NCBI RefSeq assembly: GCF_000496075.1
Contig: NZ_AWXZ01000038.1
Coordinates: 62,001-126,000 of the forward strand
Direction of reading: 5' to 3'
From: Lutibaculum baratangense AMV1
GTDB taxonomy: Bacteria > Pseudomonadota > Alphaproteobacteria > Rhizobiales > Tepidamorphaceae
Length of the DNA: 64,000 nucleotides
The notes under the pieces were generated by a model. The model saw only the letters and a program-made list of their open reading frames with translations, did no database searches and was not told the origin of the DNA. Below are positions 26,982-36,522 of this stretch, one piece after another. Position numbers and translations under genes: made by a program. Each line of letters starts with the position of its first letter. Position 1 is the first letter of the stretch.

Positions 26982-27749
26982 TCAGGTCCCGCTCAGGCGG
27001 AAGAGCCTCGTCTCGTCCATGCCGTCGCCCATCCAGGCGGAGATCGCCGCTTCCCGCTCGCCGAGGAAGCGCGGGACCCCGCCGTCGAGCACCATCGGCA
27101 GGTCATGACCCGGGACGAGGACGGTGCCGGGCCGCCTCGTCCAGAAGTCCCAGATCCTGCCGATCGACGCCGCGCTGACGGCGGGATCGAAGGTCATGTC
27201 GGTGTCGCGCGAGACGAGCTCCGCCCGGTTCTTCGCCGCATCGCCCGTGAAGACGACGTCGTGCTCCCGGCCCCGAAGCACGAAGATCAGGTGCCCCGGC
27301 GTGTGCCCGGGCGCGTCGTAGGCCGTGATGCCGGGCAGCACCTCGTCGCCCTCCGAGACGCGGGCGAGCGTCGGCCAGGTGCTCAGCTCGCGGACGTAGA
27401 GCTCCGGCACGGGCGACTCCCCCCACGGCTCGTTCACCGACCAGTCGAGCTCGTCGCCGCCGATCACGATCCGCGCATGGCTGAAGAGCGTCCAGTTGAC
27501 GGAATGATCGTAGTGCGAATGGGTGAGGAGGACGTCGGTGACGTCCTTCGGCGTCAGGCCGTAGTCGGCGAGCCGCTTGATCAGCGTCTTGCGGACGCCG
27601 AAGGCGCCGACGTCGACGAGGGCGACCCGGCCGTGCCCGCGCAGCAGAACGATAGAGCTCCAGCCGAGGCCGCCATGGCACACCGACTTGCCGGGATACC
27701 CCTCCACGACGATGTCGATCTCGTAGCCCTCGAGCTTCCAGTTCCTCAT
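26982..27749 (-). CDS. MBL-fold metallo-hydrolase (AHL-lactonase-like)
   Basis: 255-aa metallo-beta-lactamase-fold protein. The zinc site is complete: THSHYDHSVNW (HxHxDH), GHTPGH, the bridging Asp in FTGDAAKN and the final VPGHD. Similar in layout to N-acyl homoserine lactonases and related lactone hydrolases, but no luxI/luxR gene is present, so a catabolic lactonase or ester hydrolase is equally possible. No signal peptide. It lies 27 bases downstream of the LDH2-family gene on the same strand and is likely cotranscribed. Confidence 0.85.
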   Translation of the reverse strand: MRNWKLEGYEIDIVVEGYPGKSVCHGGLGWSSIVLLRGHGRVALVDVGAFGVRKTLIKRLADYGLTPKDVTDVLLTHSHYDHSVNWTLFSHARIVIGGDELDWSVNEPWGESPVPELYVRELSTWPTLARVSEGDEVLPGITAYDAPGHTPGHLIFVLRGREHDVVFTGDAAKNRAELVSRDTDMTFDPAVSAASIGRIWDFWTRRPGTVLVPGHDLPMVLDGGVPRFLGEREAAISAWMGDGMDETRLFRLSGT

Positions 27750-27776
27750 GCCGCGATCTCCTCTCCGTGCCTCGAC

Positions 27777-28829
27777 CTACCGCGCCTTGCCCGCCGCTAT
27801 CGCCCTTATCTCCTCGAGCGTCTCGCGGTCGAGCGCCACCCCCTCCCGCCGTTGCCTGTGCAGCCGCTGAAGCTCGCGCTCGCCGGGCAGGATGACAGGC
27901 GTGTCGGGATCGACCCGCGGGGTGTCGTGGATGATGCCGGCGAAGTCCTGCATCCGCGAGCCGAGCCACTCGGACGTCCCGAGCCTTTTGGCGTCGATGA
28001 GGACGAAGGCGTGACCCAGATCCTGGGGAGCCTCGGGCTCGTCGACCCAGGACTTCACGTGGGTGAGGAAGGCGGCACCCGACAAGACGCCGGTGAGCAT
28101 GTCGACCGCGAGGGACAGGCCGTAGCCCTTGTAGCCGCCGAACGGCATGAGGAAGCCCTTCAGCGCGGCGTTCGGGTCGGTCGTGGGACGGCCGGCCCCG
28201 TCGGTCGCCCAGCCCTCCGGGATGGGCTCGCCGGCCTTTGCCGCGTTGCGGATCTTCGCGCGGGCGACGACGCTGATCGCCATGTCGAGGATCATCGGAT
28301 CTCCGCCGGGGTTCGGGAAGCCGAAGCCCATCGGGTTGTTGCCGAGCCGGGCATCGCTGCCACCGGTCGGCGCGATCGTCGTCGTTGCGTTGCTGGCGAT
28401 GAGGCTCGCGAAGCCCTGCTCCGCGGCGAGGTAGGCGTAGGGCGCGACGGGTCCGAAGTGGTTCGAGCCCCGGCACAGCGCGACCCCCACACCGGTCTCC
28501 GCCGCCGCCGTCATCGCCTCGCGCAGCGCGACCATCCCCACGGCGGGGCCGAGCCCGTTGTCGCCGTCGACCCGGATGATCGCGGGGGCGACATGCTCCG
28601 GCGTGATCCGGGCGCCGGCCTTGATGCCGCCGATGCGCAGGCGCTCGCCGTAGGAGATCACGCGCATCACGCCATGGGTGTGGACGCCCATCAGGTCTGC
28701 GAGGACGAGGATCTCCGCCGTGTCCTCCGCCTGGGCGGCCGGAACGCCGAGAGCCTCGAGCGCCTCGAGCGCAAGCCCGCGCAGTTCCTGTTCGCCGATC
28801 ACGTCCTGATTTGGCTTCGGGGTGGTCAT
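27777..28829 (-). CDS. Ldh family (LDH2/malate dehydrogenase type) NAD(P)-dependent oxidoreductase
   Basis: 350 aa, member of the MDH/LDH2 family that oxidises 2-hydroxy acids (malate, lactate, sulfolactate, ureidoglycolate and others) and lacks a classical Rossmann fold. Seen: LADLMGVHTHGVMRV near the N-terminus, the nucleotide/substrate region ALCRGSNHFGPVAPYAYLA, IAPTGGSDARLGNNPMGFG, and FGGYKGYGLSLAVDMLTGVL. Start ATG 28829. The substrate cannot be told; neighbours (lactonase-like, TRAP importer) suggest a 2-hydroxy acid generated in the same pathway. Confidence 0.88.
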   Translation of the reverse strand: MTTPKPNQDVIGEQELRGLALEALEALGVPAAQAEDTAEILVLADLMGVHTHGVMRVISYGERLRIGGIKAGARITPEHVAPAIIRVDGDNGLGPAVGMVALREAMTAAAETGVGVALCRGSNHFGPVAPYAYLAAEQGFASLIASNATTTIAPTGGSDARLGNNPMGFGFPNPGGDPMILDMAISVVARAKIRNAAKAGEPIPEGWATDGAGRPTTDPNAALKGFLMPFGGYKGYGLSLAVDMLTGVLSGAAFLTHVKSWVDEPEAPQDLGHAFVLIDAKRLGTSEWLGSRMQDFAGIIHDTPRVDPDTPVILPGERELQRLHRQRREGVALDRETLEEIRAIAAGKAR

Positions 28830-28891
28830 GTCAGTCCTTCTCTGGTCAAGAAGAGGCGGGCCAGCGGGCTCGCCTGTAACGAGGAGCAAGA

Positions 28892-29758
28892 ATGCCGGAC
28901 ACCGTCTTTCCGCCGCCGCGAAGCTGCGACTGCCACGCCCACGTGATCGGGCCGAAATCGCGCTTTCCGCTCGTGAGCCCGCGGGCCTACACGCCGCCTG
29001 ACGCGCCGGTCGAGGATCTCGAGGCGATGCTCGGCGGGCTCGGGCTCGAGCGCGTCGTGCTGGTGCAGACGAGCATCTTCGGCACGGACAACGGCTGCAT
29101 GCTGGACGCGATGGCGCGCCTCGGCGGAAGGGCGCGCGGCGTCGCGGTTCCGGGAGACAATGCTACGGGCAGCCTCCTCGACGAGATGCACGGCGCCGGC
29201 GTGCGCGGCATCCGCGTCAATCTCGCGACGCTCGGGCTGAACGATCCCGGCGAGGCGCGACGCGGGCTCGGCGCGGTCGCGGACACCTGCGCGCGGAACG
29301 GCTGGCATCTGCAGATCTTCACCTCCGCCGCGACGATCGCGGCGCTCAAGGCGGAGTTCGCCGAGCTGCCCGTCCCGATCGTCATCGACCATTTCGGCCT
29401 CCTGTCTCCCGCCTCGGACGGTGGCCCGGAGGAGGCGGCGATCCTGCGCCTCCTCGGCAGCGGCAAGGCCTGGGTCAAGCTGTCGGGGACCTACCGTCTC
29501 GACCCGCCGGATCTCGACGGCCGCATGGCGGATCTGGCGCGGCGCCTTCACCGGGCGAACCCCGAACGCATCGTGTGGGGGTCGGACTGGCCGCACACGC
29601 CGGCCCACCCGGGCGGCGCCAGTGCCGACGACGCGGAGCTGCCGTTCAGGGAGCTCGACGACCGCGCCCTTCTCGGCACGATCCGGGAGTGGTTCGACGA
29701 GCCGCGCCGGTGGCAGGAGATCCTGGTCGCCAATCCGGCGCGGCTCTACGATTTCTGA
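28892..29758 (+). CDS. Amidohydrolase family protein (PDC-hydrolase-like)
   Basis: 288-aa TIM-barrel metal-dependent hydrolase of the 2-pyrone-4,6-dicarboxylate lactonase group. Seen: SCDCHAHVIGP (HxH metal site), a TSIFGTDNGCMLDAM segment, GIRVNL, VIDHFGLLSP, AWVKLSGTYRL and WGSDWPHTP (active Asp). GAGGAG precedes the ATG. It is divergent from the LDH2-family gene (62-base gap) and is likely to hydrolyse a lactone or cyclic ester. Confidence 0.87.
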   Translation: MPDTVFPPPRSCDCHAHVIGPKSRFPLVSPRAYTPPDAPVEDLEAMLGGLGLERVVLVQTSIFGTDNGCMLDAMARLGGRARGVAVPGDNATGSLLDEMHGAGVRGIRVNLATLGLNDPGEARRGLGAVADTCARNGWHLQIFTSAATIAALKAEFAELPVPIVIDHFGLLSPASDGGPEEAAILRLLGSGKAWVKLSGTYRLDPPDLDGRMADLARRLHRANPERIVWGSDWPHTPAHPGGASADDAELPFRELDDRALLGTIREWFDEPRRWQEILVANPARLYDF

Positions 29759-29799
29759 GTGCGGGGCGGGCGGACCGTCGCGGCCGCCCGCCGCCTGCC

Positions 29800-30819
29800 T
29801 CACTGCTCGACGCCGCCGATCCTGCGGAGGGCGTTCATCGCCTCCTCGCCGATCGCGTCCGCGCCGAATCGCTGCCAGACGGGCTGCATCGCCGCGACCC
29901 ACTTCTCGCGGTCCTCCTCGCTGACCTCGTGGATCGTCTTGCCGAGCTCCTCGACCTTCGCGTAGGCCTCGTCGTTCTCGATCCGGGTGTTCTCCCAGTT
30001 CCATTCGGTCGCCACGTCGAGGGCCTCCTGGATGCCCTGGCGCACCTCCTCGGAGAGGCCGTCCCACCACTGCTTGTTCGCCCCGACGATGTAGAACGAG
30101 TAGTAGTAGTGGAGCTTCGTGAGCTGATCGATCATCTCGTCGAGGCCGGCGCCGACGAGCGCGTTCGGGGTCGGCTCGACCGCGTCGAGAACGCCCTGCT
30201 GCATCGCGGTCGGCACCTCGCTCCACGACATCGCGACGACATGCGCGTTGACCGCCTCGAAGGCGGCGATGTCGATCGGGATCGACTGCACGCGGATCTT
30301 AACGCCGGCCATGTCCTCCGGCGTCACGATCGCCTTGGATCCGGTGTAGCCGAGGTCGCGCGGCCCGTTCATCCAGATCGCGACGGGCGTCACGTTCTTG
30401 GCCTCCATGTCCTCGAAGATCGCCGCGCGGATCGTCGGGTCCTCCATGGCCTCCTGGATCTGGTCCGGCGTCGACAGGAGGAACGGCAGCGACAGCGCGT
30501 TCACGTTCGGCGCGATCGTGGCGTAGTGGCCGGAGGTCGGGGCGATGATATGGGCGCTGCCGAGCTGCAGGCCCTGGATCTGCGTGTTCTGGTCGAAGAG
30601 CGCACCGGAATGGTGGAGCTCGACGGCCACCGCGTCGCCGAGGCGCTTCTCGATCTCCTCCTTCAGGAGCTCGAACGTCTTGCCCTTCACGCCGACGGCA
30701 TTGTTATCGTTCGACATGATGACCGGGGTCTGGGCGGCGGCGCCGCCGACGCCCGCGAGGCCGGCCGCCGCGGCGATCGCCGCCGCCGCCGTGAGGTTGA
30801 GCCACTTCGAGGTCTTCAT
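29800..30819 (-). CDS. TRAP transporter substrate-binding protein (DctP family)
   Basis: 339 aa with signal peptide MKTSKWLNLTAAAA...GAAAQ-T. DctP-like features: GKTFELLKEEIEKRLGDAVAVELHHSG, the ligand-arginine region MAGVKIRVQSIP and SWSEVPTAMQQGVLDAVEPTPNAL in short segments. The true start is ATG 30819 with GGAGG at the right distance. It is the 3'-most gene of a dctQ-dctM-dctP set on the minus strand. The ligand is unknown; the adjacent aconitase- and IDH-like genes suggest a polycarboxylate. Confidence 0.9.
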   Translation of the reverse strand: MKTSKWLNLTAAAAIAAAAGLAGVGGAAAQTPVIMSNDNNAVGVKGKTFELLKEEIEKRLGDAVAVELHHSGALFDQNTQIQGLQLGSAHIIAPTSGHYATIAPNVNALSLPFLLSTPDQIQEAMEDPTIRAAIFEDMEAKNVTPVAIWMNGPRDLGYTGSKAIVTPEDMAGVKIRVQSIPIDIAAFEAVNAHVVAMSWSEVPTAMQQGVLDAVEPTPNALVGAGLDEMIDQLTKLHYYYSFYIVGANKQWWDGLSEEVRQGIQEALDVATEWNWENTRIENDEAYAKVEELGKTIHEVSEEDREKWVAAMQPVWQRFGADAIGEEAMNALRRIGGVEQ

Positions 30820-30872
30820 GGGGGGTCCTCCCTTGGTGTGTCGCCGCTTTCCACGGCTTCGGTGTTGAGGCG

Positions 30873-32195
30873 TCAGCCGAACATGAGGCCCGGCAGGAAG
30901 AGGGAAATCCAGGGCACGTAGGTGACGAGGATCAGGACGCTGCCGGTGACGATCATCCACGGCAGCGCGGCCTTGAACACGTCGAAGACCGGCAGTCCCG
31001 AGACGCTCGACCCGACGAACAGGTTGAGGCCGACGGGCGGCGTCACGAGCGCCAGCTCGATGTTCACGATGACGATGACGCCGAAATGCACGGGATCGAT
31101 CCCCATCGCCGTCGCCGCCGGGAAGAGAACCGGCACGAACATCAGGATAACCGGCACGCCTTCGAGGAAGAAGCCGATGATCATCAGCACGACGTTGACG
31201 AGGAGCAGGAACGCCCATGGCGGCATGTCCATGGCGATCAGCGCGTTCGAGATCGCCTGCGGCACGCCGAGCTTCGTCAGGAAGAAGGCGAAGAGGAGTG
31301 CGTTGGTCGCGATGAAGAAGATCATGCCGACCGCCGGCGCCGTGGCGACGATGGTGCGCACCGCGCCGCGCACGGAGAGCTCGCGGTAGACGAACATGCC
31401 GATCAGGAGCGCGAGGCTCGCCGCGACGACGGACGCCTCGGTCGGCGTGAAGATCGCGCCGCCGGAGTGGCTCAGGCCCGCGAAGTCGAAGCGCGGCAGG
31501 CCGTAGATGCCGATGATGATGATCAGCGGCAGGCTGAGCGCGGGCCCCGCCCTCTTGAAGGCTCGCCAGCGCTCGCCCCAAGACGCCTTCGGCCGCGGCG
31601 GTATGTCCTCGCGGCGGGCGAGGTAGCTCGCCATCAGCATCATGCCCCCGCCGTAGATGAGGCCCGGCACGATGCCGGCGATGAAGAGCCTGGTGATCGA
31701 GGTCTCGGTGATGAAGCCGTAGAGGATCATCGGGATCGAGGGCGGGATCAGGATGCCGATCGATCCCGCGGTCGCCAGCGCCCCGATCGAGTATCGGGCG
31801 GTGTAGCCCTCGCGCAGGAGCGCGGGATACATGACGCGGCCGACGGCGGCCACCGTTGCGGGGCTCGAGCCGGAGATCGCGGCGAAGAAGATGCAGCTCA
31901 GGACGGAGGTGACGCCGAGGCCGCCGCGCCAGTGCCCGACGATCGAGTTCGCGAAGTCGATGAGCCGCCGGACGAGCCCGCCGTTCTCCATGAGGGCTGC
32001 CGCAAAGAAGAAGAACGGCACTGCCATCAGGGTGAAGTGGTCGAGATTGGCGAGGACCTTCTGACCGATCACCGCGATCGGGATCGGCGACATCAGGAGC
32101 GACGTCACGATGACCGACCCACCGAGCGCCACGGCGATGGGCGCGCCGATCGCGATCAGAAGGAAGAAGAGGACGATCAGGGTCGCGGTGATCAT
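30873..32195 (-). CDS. TRAP transporter large permease (DctM family)
   Basis: 440-aa membrane permease. Seen: SGSSPATVAAVGRVMYPALL, TAGSIGILIPPSIPMILYG, IFTPTEASVVAASLALLIG, FFLEGVPVILMFVPVLFPAA and HFGVIVIVNIELALVTPPVG. Its ATG overlaps the end of dctQ (4 bases). It works with the DctQ and DctP encoded on either side. Confidence 0.92.
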   Translation of the reverse strand: MITATLIVLFFLLIAIGAPIAVALGGSVIVTSLLMSPIPIAVIGQKVLANLDHFTLMAVPFFFFAAALMENGGLVRRLIDFANSIVGHWRGGLGVTSVLSCIFFAAISGSSPATVAAVGRVMYPALLREGYTARYSIGALATAGSIGILIPPSIPMILYGFITETSITRLFIAGIVPGLIYGGGMMLMASYLARREDIPPRPKASWGERWRAFKRAGPALSLPLIIIIGIYGLPRFDFAGLSHSGGAIFTPTEASVVAASLALLIGMFVYRELSVRGAVRTIVATAPAVGMIFFIATNALLFAFFLTKLGVPQAISNALIAMDMPPWAFLLLVNVVLMIIGFFLEGVPVILMFVPVLFPAATAMGIDPVHFGVIVIVNIELALVTPPVGLNLFVGSSVSGLPVFDVFKAALPWMIVTGSVLILVTYVPWISLFLPGLMFG

Positions 32196-32737
32196 TCGCC
32201 GGGCTCCTGAGCGGCGGCGACGCGCGCGGCCTCGGAATGCTCGGGGCGGCCCGTCTCCTCGCCGCCGGCCTCGCGCAGGAGAAGGATCACGTAGCGGGCG
32301 CAGAAGAAGCCCATCGTGACCGGGACGATGAGGAAGGTCATCCAGACCGGCAGGTTCGAGGCCGGCGAGACGATTCCCATCGACTTCGTGAAGACGACGT
32401 ACTGCAGGCCGGCATAGGCGAAGAAGGCGCAGAGGCTCAGGGACACGACGTAGCGGAGGATCCGCAGCACCGTCTGGACCCTCTGCGGCATCAGGAGCGG
32501 CAGGATGTCGACCCGCACGTGCCCGTCCTCCCGCACCGCGCGGCTGCCGGCGAACAGCATCGCGGCGACCGTCATGAGGACGAAGACGGCTTCCGACCAG
32601 GTGTAGCCCGTGTTGAAGGCGTAGCGCATCACGACCTGCGCCGTCCCGAGTACGAGCGCCGCGACGGACAGGACGGCGATGACGACGAACTCGATCCTCG
32701 ACAGGATCGTATCGACGAGATTGAGTGCCGTTTTCAT
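32192..32737 (-). CDS. TRAP transporter small permease (DctQ family)
   Basis: 181 aa with four membrane helices; TWSEAVFVLMTVAAMLFAGSRA then EDGHVRVDILPLLMP corresponds to the DctQ signature. The C-terminal 25 residues are charged and cytosolic. It lies 31 bases downstream of the IDH-like gene on the same strand, so enzymes and importer appear to be one operon. Confidence 0.9.
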   Translation of the reverse strand: MKTALNLVDTILSRIEFVVIAVLSVAALVLGTAQVVMRYAFNTGYTWSEAVFVLMTVAAMLFAGSRAVREDGHVRVDILPLLMPQRVQTVLRILRYVVSLSLCAFFAYAGLQYVVFTKSMGIVSPASNLPVWMTFLIVPVTMGFFCARYVILLLREAGGEETGRPEHSEAARVAAAQEPGE

Positions 32738-32768
32738 TGTTCTCTCCCCCAGGTGGCCGGCGGCCGCC

Positions 32769-33860
32769 TCACCCCCGCGCCGACCCGATCGCCCCGACCA
32801 CCGCGCCGGTGAAGGCGTCGGTTCCGAGCGAGCCGCCGATGTCGCGGGTCCGCGTCTCCGGCGCCGAGATCGTCGCCTGCAGGGCCTGCTGGATCATCGA
32901 TGCGGCCCTCTGGAAGGCGGCATCGCCCCGGCGCGTGCCGAGCCAGTGGAGGAGCATCGCCGCGGACCCGATCAGCGATGCCGGGTTGGCGATCCCGCGG
33001 CCGGCGATATCGGGCGCCGAGCCGTGCTGGGCCTGGGCGACCGCATGGTCCCGCCCGGCGTTGAGCGAGGCGGCGAGCCCGAGGCTCCCGGCGATCTCGG
33101 AGGCCTGGTCGGACAGGATGTCGCCGAACATGTTCGTCGTGACGATGACGTCGAAGGCGGAGGCGTCGCGAACGAGGAGGGCCGCCATCGCGTCGATGAT
33201 GCGCTCCTCGTACTCGACCTCGGGATAGCGCTTCGCCACCTCCCTCGTGCATTCGAGATAAAGCCCGTCGGACAGCCGCATGACGTTGCCCTTGTGGACG
33301 CTCGTGACCTTCCTGCGGGGGCGCTTCATGGCGAGCTCGAACGCGGCCTCGGCGATCCGCATCGAGCCCTCGCGGGTGATCTTGCGCACGGCGAGAGCGA
33401 CGTCGGGCGTCGGCATGAACTCGCCGCCGCCCGCGAACATGTTGCGATCGGCGTAGAAGCCCTCGGTGTTCTCGCGCACGATGACGAGATCGACGTCCTT
33501 GCCGCAGCGGGGCGGCAGGCCCGGGATCGTCTTCGCGGGCCTGATATTCGCGTAGAGGTCGAGCCTGATCCTCAGCTCGCCCGAGGGGTTCGGCCCGCCT
33601 TCGGCCTTGGGCGGATACTCGTTGTGCGAGACCGGGCCGAGCACCGTGCCGTCGGCGGCCTTGCAGATCTGGAAGGTCTCGTCGGGAAAGGTCGTGCCCG
33701 TGCGCTTCAGCGCGTCGAAGCCGATATCCGCCTCCTCGTAGGCGAGATCGAGGCCGCAGGCCTCCGCCGCGGCGTCCAGCACGCGCAGGGTCGCGTCGGT
33801 GATCTCTGGGCCGATCCCGTCACCTTTCAGGACTGCGAGACGGACGGAACTGTTCGGCAT
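32769..33860 (-). CDS. Isocitrate/isopropylmalate dehydrogenase family protein
   Basis: 363-aa beta-decarboxylating 2-hydroxyacid dehydrogenase. Seen: LKGDGIGPEITDATLRVLDA, LRIRLDLYANIRPAKTIPG, IVRENTEGFYADRNMF, the catalytic Lys region SVHKGNVMRLSDGLY, and the Mg-binding TTNMFGDILSDQASEIAGS. The family covers isocitrate, homoisocitrate, isopropylmalate and tartrate/malate-type substrates; the LYANIRP segment does not settle which. Its ATG shares one base with the stop of the aconitase-like gene, so the two are coupled, which implies consecutive steps: isomerisation of a tertiary hydroxy-acid, then oxidative decarboxylation. Confidence 0.88.
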   Translation of the reverse strand: MPNSSVRLAVLKGDGIGPEITDATLRVLDAAAEACGLDLAYEEADIGFDALKRTGTTFPDETFQICKAADGTVLGPVSHNEYPPKAEGGPNPSGELRIRLDLYANIRPAKTIPGLPPRCGKDVDLVIVRENTEGFYADRNMFAGGGEFMPTPDVALAVRKITREGSMRIAEAAFELAMKRPRRKVTSVHKGNVMRLSDGLYLECTREVAKRYPEVEYEERIIDAMAALLVRDASAFDVIVTTNMFGDILSDQASEIAGSLGLAASLNAGRDHAVAQAQHGSAPDIAGRGIANPASLIGSAAMLLHWLGTRRGDAAFQRAASMIQQALQATISAPETRTRDIGGSLGTDAFTGAVVGAIGSARG

Positions 33861-36478
33861 CAGACGGCCTTTCTTGCGGGCTTTGCGTGGGTGGTTCGGT
33901 TCAGCATGAACGGCAGGACGCCGCCGTGGCGCAGGAGCTCGCACTCCTGGGCCGTGTCGACGAGGGCGTGAGCGGTGAAGCGTGTCTCGCGGCCGTCCGT
34001 CTCGATCAGCACGGGAACGGCGGCGCCCGGTTCGATCGCGGCCGGGTCGGCATCGATCTCGATCCGGCTCGACGGCTCGAGACCGAGGGCCGAGACGTGG
34101 ACCCCGGCAGGCAGCCGGAGCGGCAGGATCCCCATCCCGATCAGGTTCGAGCGGTGAATCCGCTCGAAGCTCGACGCGAGAACTGCCTCGACGCCGAGGA
34201 GCGCCGGCCCCTTCGCCGCCCAGTCGCGCGACGAGCCCGAGCCGTAGCGCTCGCCGGCGACCATGACGAGGCGGTGCCCCGCTTCGCACATCCGTGCGGC
34301 CGCCTCGAAGGCCGGGACGGGCACGGGGTCGAGCAGCGTCACGGTCTCGCCCGGCCGGGCCTCAGGGCAAAGCAGGTTCTCCGCGTTGCGGTTCGTGAAG
34401 GCGCCGCGCAGCATGACCTCGAAATTGCCGCGCCGGGCGGCGAAGACGTTGAGGTCGCGGGCGTCCTGCCCCTGGCCCTGAAGGTGTCTGCCGGCGCTGC
34501 CCTCCGGCGGGATGGCCCCGGCCGGCGAGATGTGGTCGGTCGTGATGTCGTCGCCGAGCACGATCAGCGGCGCCGCGACGAGCGATCCTGGCTGCCTCAC
34601 CCTGCCCCGCTCGACGAAGGGCGGCCGGCGCAGATAGGTGGAAGCCGGATCCCAGGGAAAGCGCGTCGAACTCGGAGCATCGAGCGCCGCCCAGTCGGGG
34701 CTATCCATCGCCTCGCCGTAGCTGCGGCCAATGTCGCCGCTGTCGAGGCCGGCGGTGACCGCGGCGTCGATCTCGGCCTCGCCCGGCCAGATATCCTCGA
34801 GCCGGACCTCGCGTCCATCGCCCGAGCGTCCGAGCGGGCGGTGCCCGATATCGCCGCGCAGGGAGCCTGCGAGCGCGAAGGCGACCACCATCGGCGGCGA
34901 GCAGAGGAAGCCGTTCTCGATCAGCGGGTGGACGCGTCGCGAGAAATTGCGGTTGCCGGAGAGGACGGCGACGACCTCCGCCCCGCGCTCGCGCACGGCC
35001 GCCTCGACCTCGGGCACGAGCGGGCCCGAGTTGCCGATGCATGTCGTGCAGCCGATGCCGACCACGTCGAACCCCACCGCCGCCAGATCCGACAGAAGGC
35101 CGGCCCGCTCGAGGTAGCGCGTGGCGACCGTCGAACCCGGCGCGAAGGAGGTCTTCACCCAGGGGGGTGGCTTGAGCCCCAGCCGGCGGGCGTTGCGCGC
35201 GAGGAGCCCCGCCGCGACCAGCATGCGCGGATCGGCGCTGTTCGTGCACGAGGTGATGGCGGCGATCGCCACGGCCGCCGGCGGCAGCGCGCCGTCGGTG
35301 TCGGGCCGCGTCTCGGCCCAGGCGGCGACCGCGGCCGGAGCTTGCGCGTCCTGCGGGCGGGTCGGCCCGGCGATCGTCGTGGCGAGCCCGTCGAGGTCGA
35401 TCTCGACCGTCTCGTCGTAGTCGGGCACCGAGTCCGGCTCGGCCCACAGCCCCTGCAGCCGCGCGAACGCCTCCACGAGCGCGACGTGCCCCTCGTCGCG
35501 GCCCGTCGTACGGAGGTAGCGGAGCGTGTGGCGGTCGATTGGGAAGAAGCCCGTCGTCGCGCCGTATTCCGGGGCCATGTTCGCCACCGCCGCACGCGCA
35601 CCCACCGGCAGGTGGCCGAGCCCCTCGCCGAAGAACTCGACGAACGCTCCCACCACCCCGTGCCGGCGCAGCCGCTCCGTCACGACAAGCGCCAGATCCG
35701 TCGCCATCACGCCGGGCCGCAGGCGCCCCGTCAGGCGAACCCCGACCACCTTCGGCAACGCCAGGGTGAGCGGCAGGCCGAACATCGCCATCTCCGCCTC
35801 CAGTCCGCCGACGCCCCAGGCGAGCATGCCGAGCGCGTTGATCATCGGCGTGTGGCTGTCCGTGCCGACGAGCGTGTCCGGCCGCACGAGACGCGCGTCC
35901 CGCGGATCCCGCACCGCGACCTTCGACAGCCACTCGATGTTCACGGTGTGGAGGATGCCGGTGCCCGGCGGGAAGACCGTCAGGTTCTCGAAGGTCCGGT
36001 CGGCCCACTTGAGAAAGCGGTAGCGCTCCGCGTTGCGCGCCATCTCCCGCTTCATGTTGAACGAGATCGCGTCACTGCTCGCGAAGCGGTCGACCGCGAC
36101 CGAGTGGTCGATCATCGCGTGGATCGGCAGGACCGGGTTGAGCGATGCGGGATCGCCTCCCCGTTCGGCCACCGCGTCGCGCAGCGCCGCCACGTCGACG
36201 AGCGCGGGGACCGACGTCGTGTCGTGCATCAGGATCCGGCCGGGGCGAAAGGCAATCTCGCCCGCCGGCCGGCCACCTCGCGCCCGCTCGAGAAGGAGCC
36301 TCGCGCTCTCATCCGCCTGCTCGTCTCCCGCGGCGGCGAGCGCGTTCTCCAGGAGGATCCGCAGCGTGTGGGGAAGACGAGGGAGAGCGCTGCCGGCAAA
36401 GCCCCGGACGTCCACCGCGCGAAGTCGGTGTCCGGCGGCCTCGAACTCGGCAACTGGCGGATGGCCAACCCCCATCAC
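33860..36478 (-). CDS. Aconitase family hydratase (AcnA-like)
   Basis: 872-aa [4Fe-4S] hydro-lyase. Seen: HAMIDHSVAVDRF, FLKWADRTFENLTVFPPG, DTLVGTDSHTPMINALGMLA, the Fe-S cysteines in AITSCTNSADPRM and GIGCTTCIGNSGPL (C-x2-C), and the swivel-domain motifs DDITTDHISPAGAIP, NVFAARRGNFEVMLRGAF and AGERYGSGSSRDWAAKGP. It is AcnA-like but slightly short (about 890 is usual). Its place between a GntR regulator and an IDH-like gene with a TRAP importer marks it as a pathway-specific paralogue, not the housekeeping TCA enzyme. The substrate is probably citrate-like (2-methylcitrate, homocitrate, tricarballylate-derived or similar). Confidence 0.9.
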   Translation of the reverse strand: MMGVGHPPVAEFEAAGHRLRAVDVRGFAGSALPRLPHTLRILLENALAAAGDEQADESARLLLERARGGRPAGEIAFRPGRILMHDTTSVPALVDVAALRDAVAERGGDPASLNPVLPIHAMIDHSVAVDRFASSDAISFNMKREMARNAERYRFLKWADRTFENLTVFPPGTGILHTVNIEWLSKVAVRDPRDARLVRPDTLVGTDSHTPMINALGMLAWGVGGLEAEMAMFGLPLTLALPKVVGVRLTGRLRPGVMATDLALVVTERLRRHGVVGAFVEFFGEGLGHLPVGARAAVANMAPEYGATTGFFPIDRHTLRYLRTTGRDEGHVALVEAFARLQGLWAEPDSVPDYDETVEIDLDGLATTIAGPTRPQDAQAPAAVAAWAETRPDTDGALPPAAVAIAAITSCTNSADPRMLVAAGLLARNARRLGLKPPPWVKTSFAPGSTVATRYLERAGLLSDLAAVGFDVVGIGCTTCIGNSGPLVPEVEAAVRERGAEVVAVLSGNRNFSRRVHPLIENGFLCSPPMVVAFALAGSLRGDIGHRPLGRSGDGREVRLEDIWPGEAEIDAAVTAGLDSGDIGRSYGEAMDSPDWAALDAPSSTRFPWDPASTYLRRPPFVERGRVRQPGSLVAAPLIVLGDDITTDHISPAGAIPPEGSAGRHLQGQGQDARDLNVFAARRGNFEVMLRGAFTNRNAENLLCPEARPGETVTLLDPVPVPAFEAAARMCEAGHRLVMVAGERYGSGSSRDWAAKGPALLGVEAVLASSFERIHRSNLIGMGILPLRLPAGVHVSALGLEPSSRIEIDADPAAIEPGAAVPVLIETDGRETRFTAHALVDTAQECELLRHGGVLPFMLNRTTHAKPARKAV

Positions 36479-36522
36479 GCGCGCCCCTCTCCCGGATGTC
36501 AGCTTTGTTGTTGGCGGCGAGA

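Noticed and set aside
26982-27749. Quorum-quenching lactonase as a firm call
   Set aside because: The MBL motifs are shared by many hydrolases and there are no quorum-sensing genes nearby.
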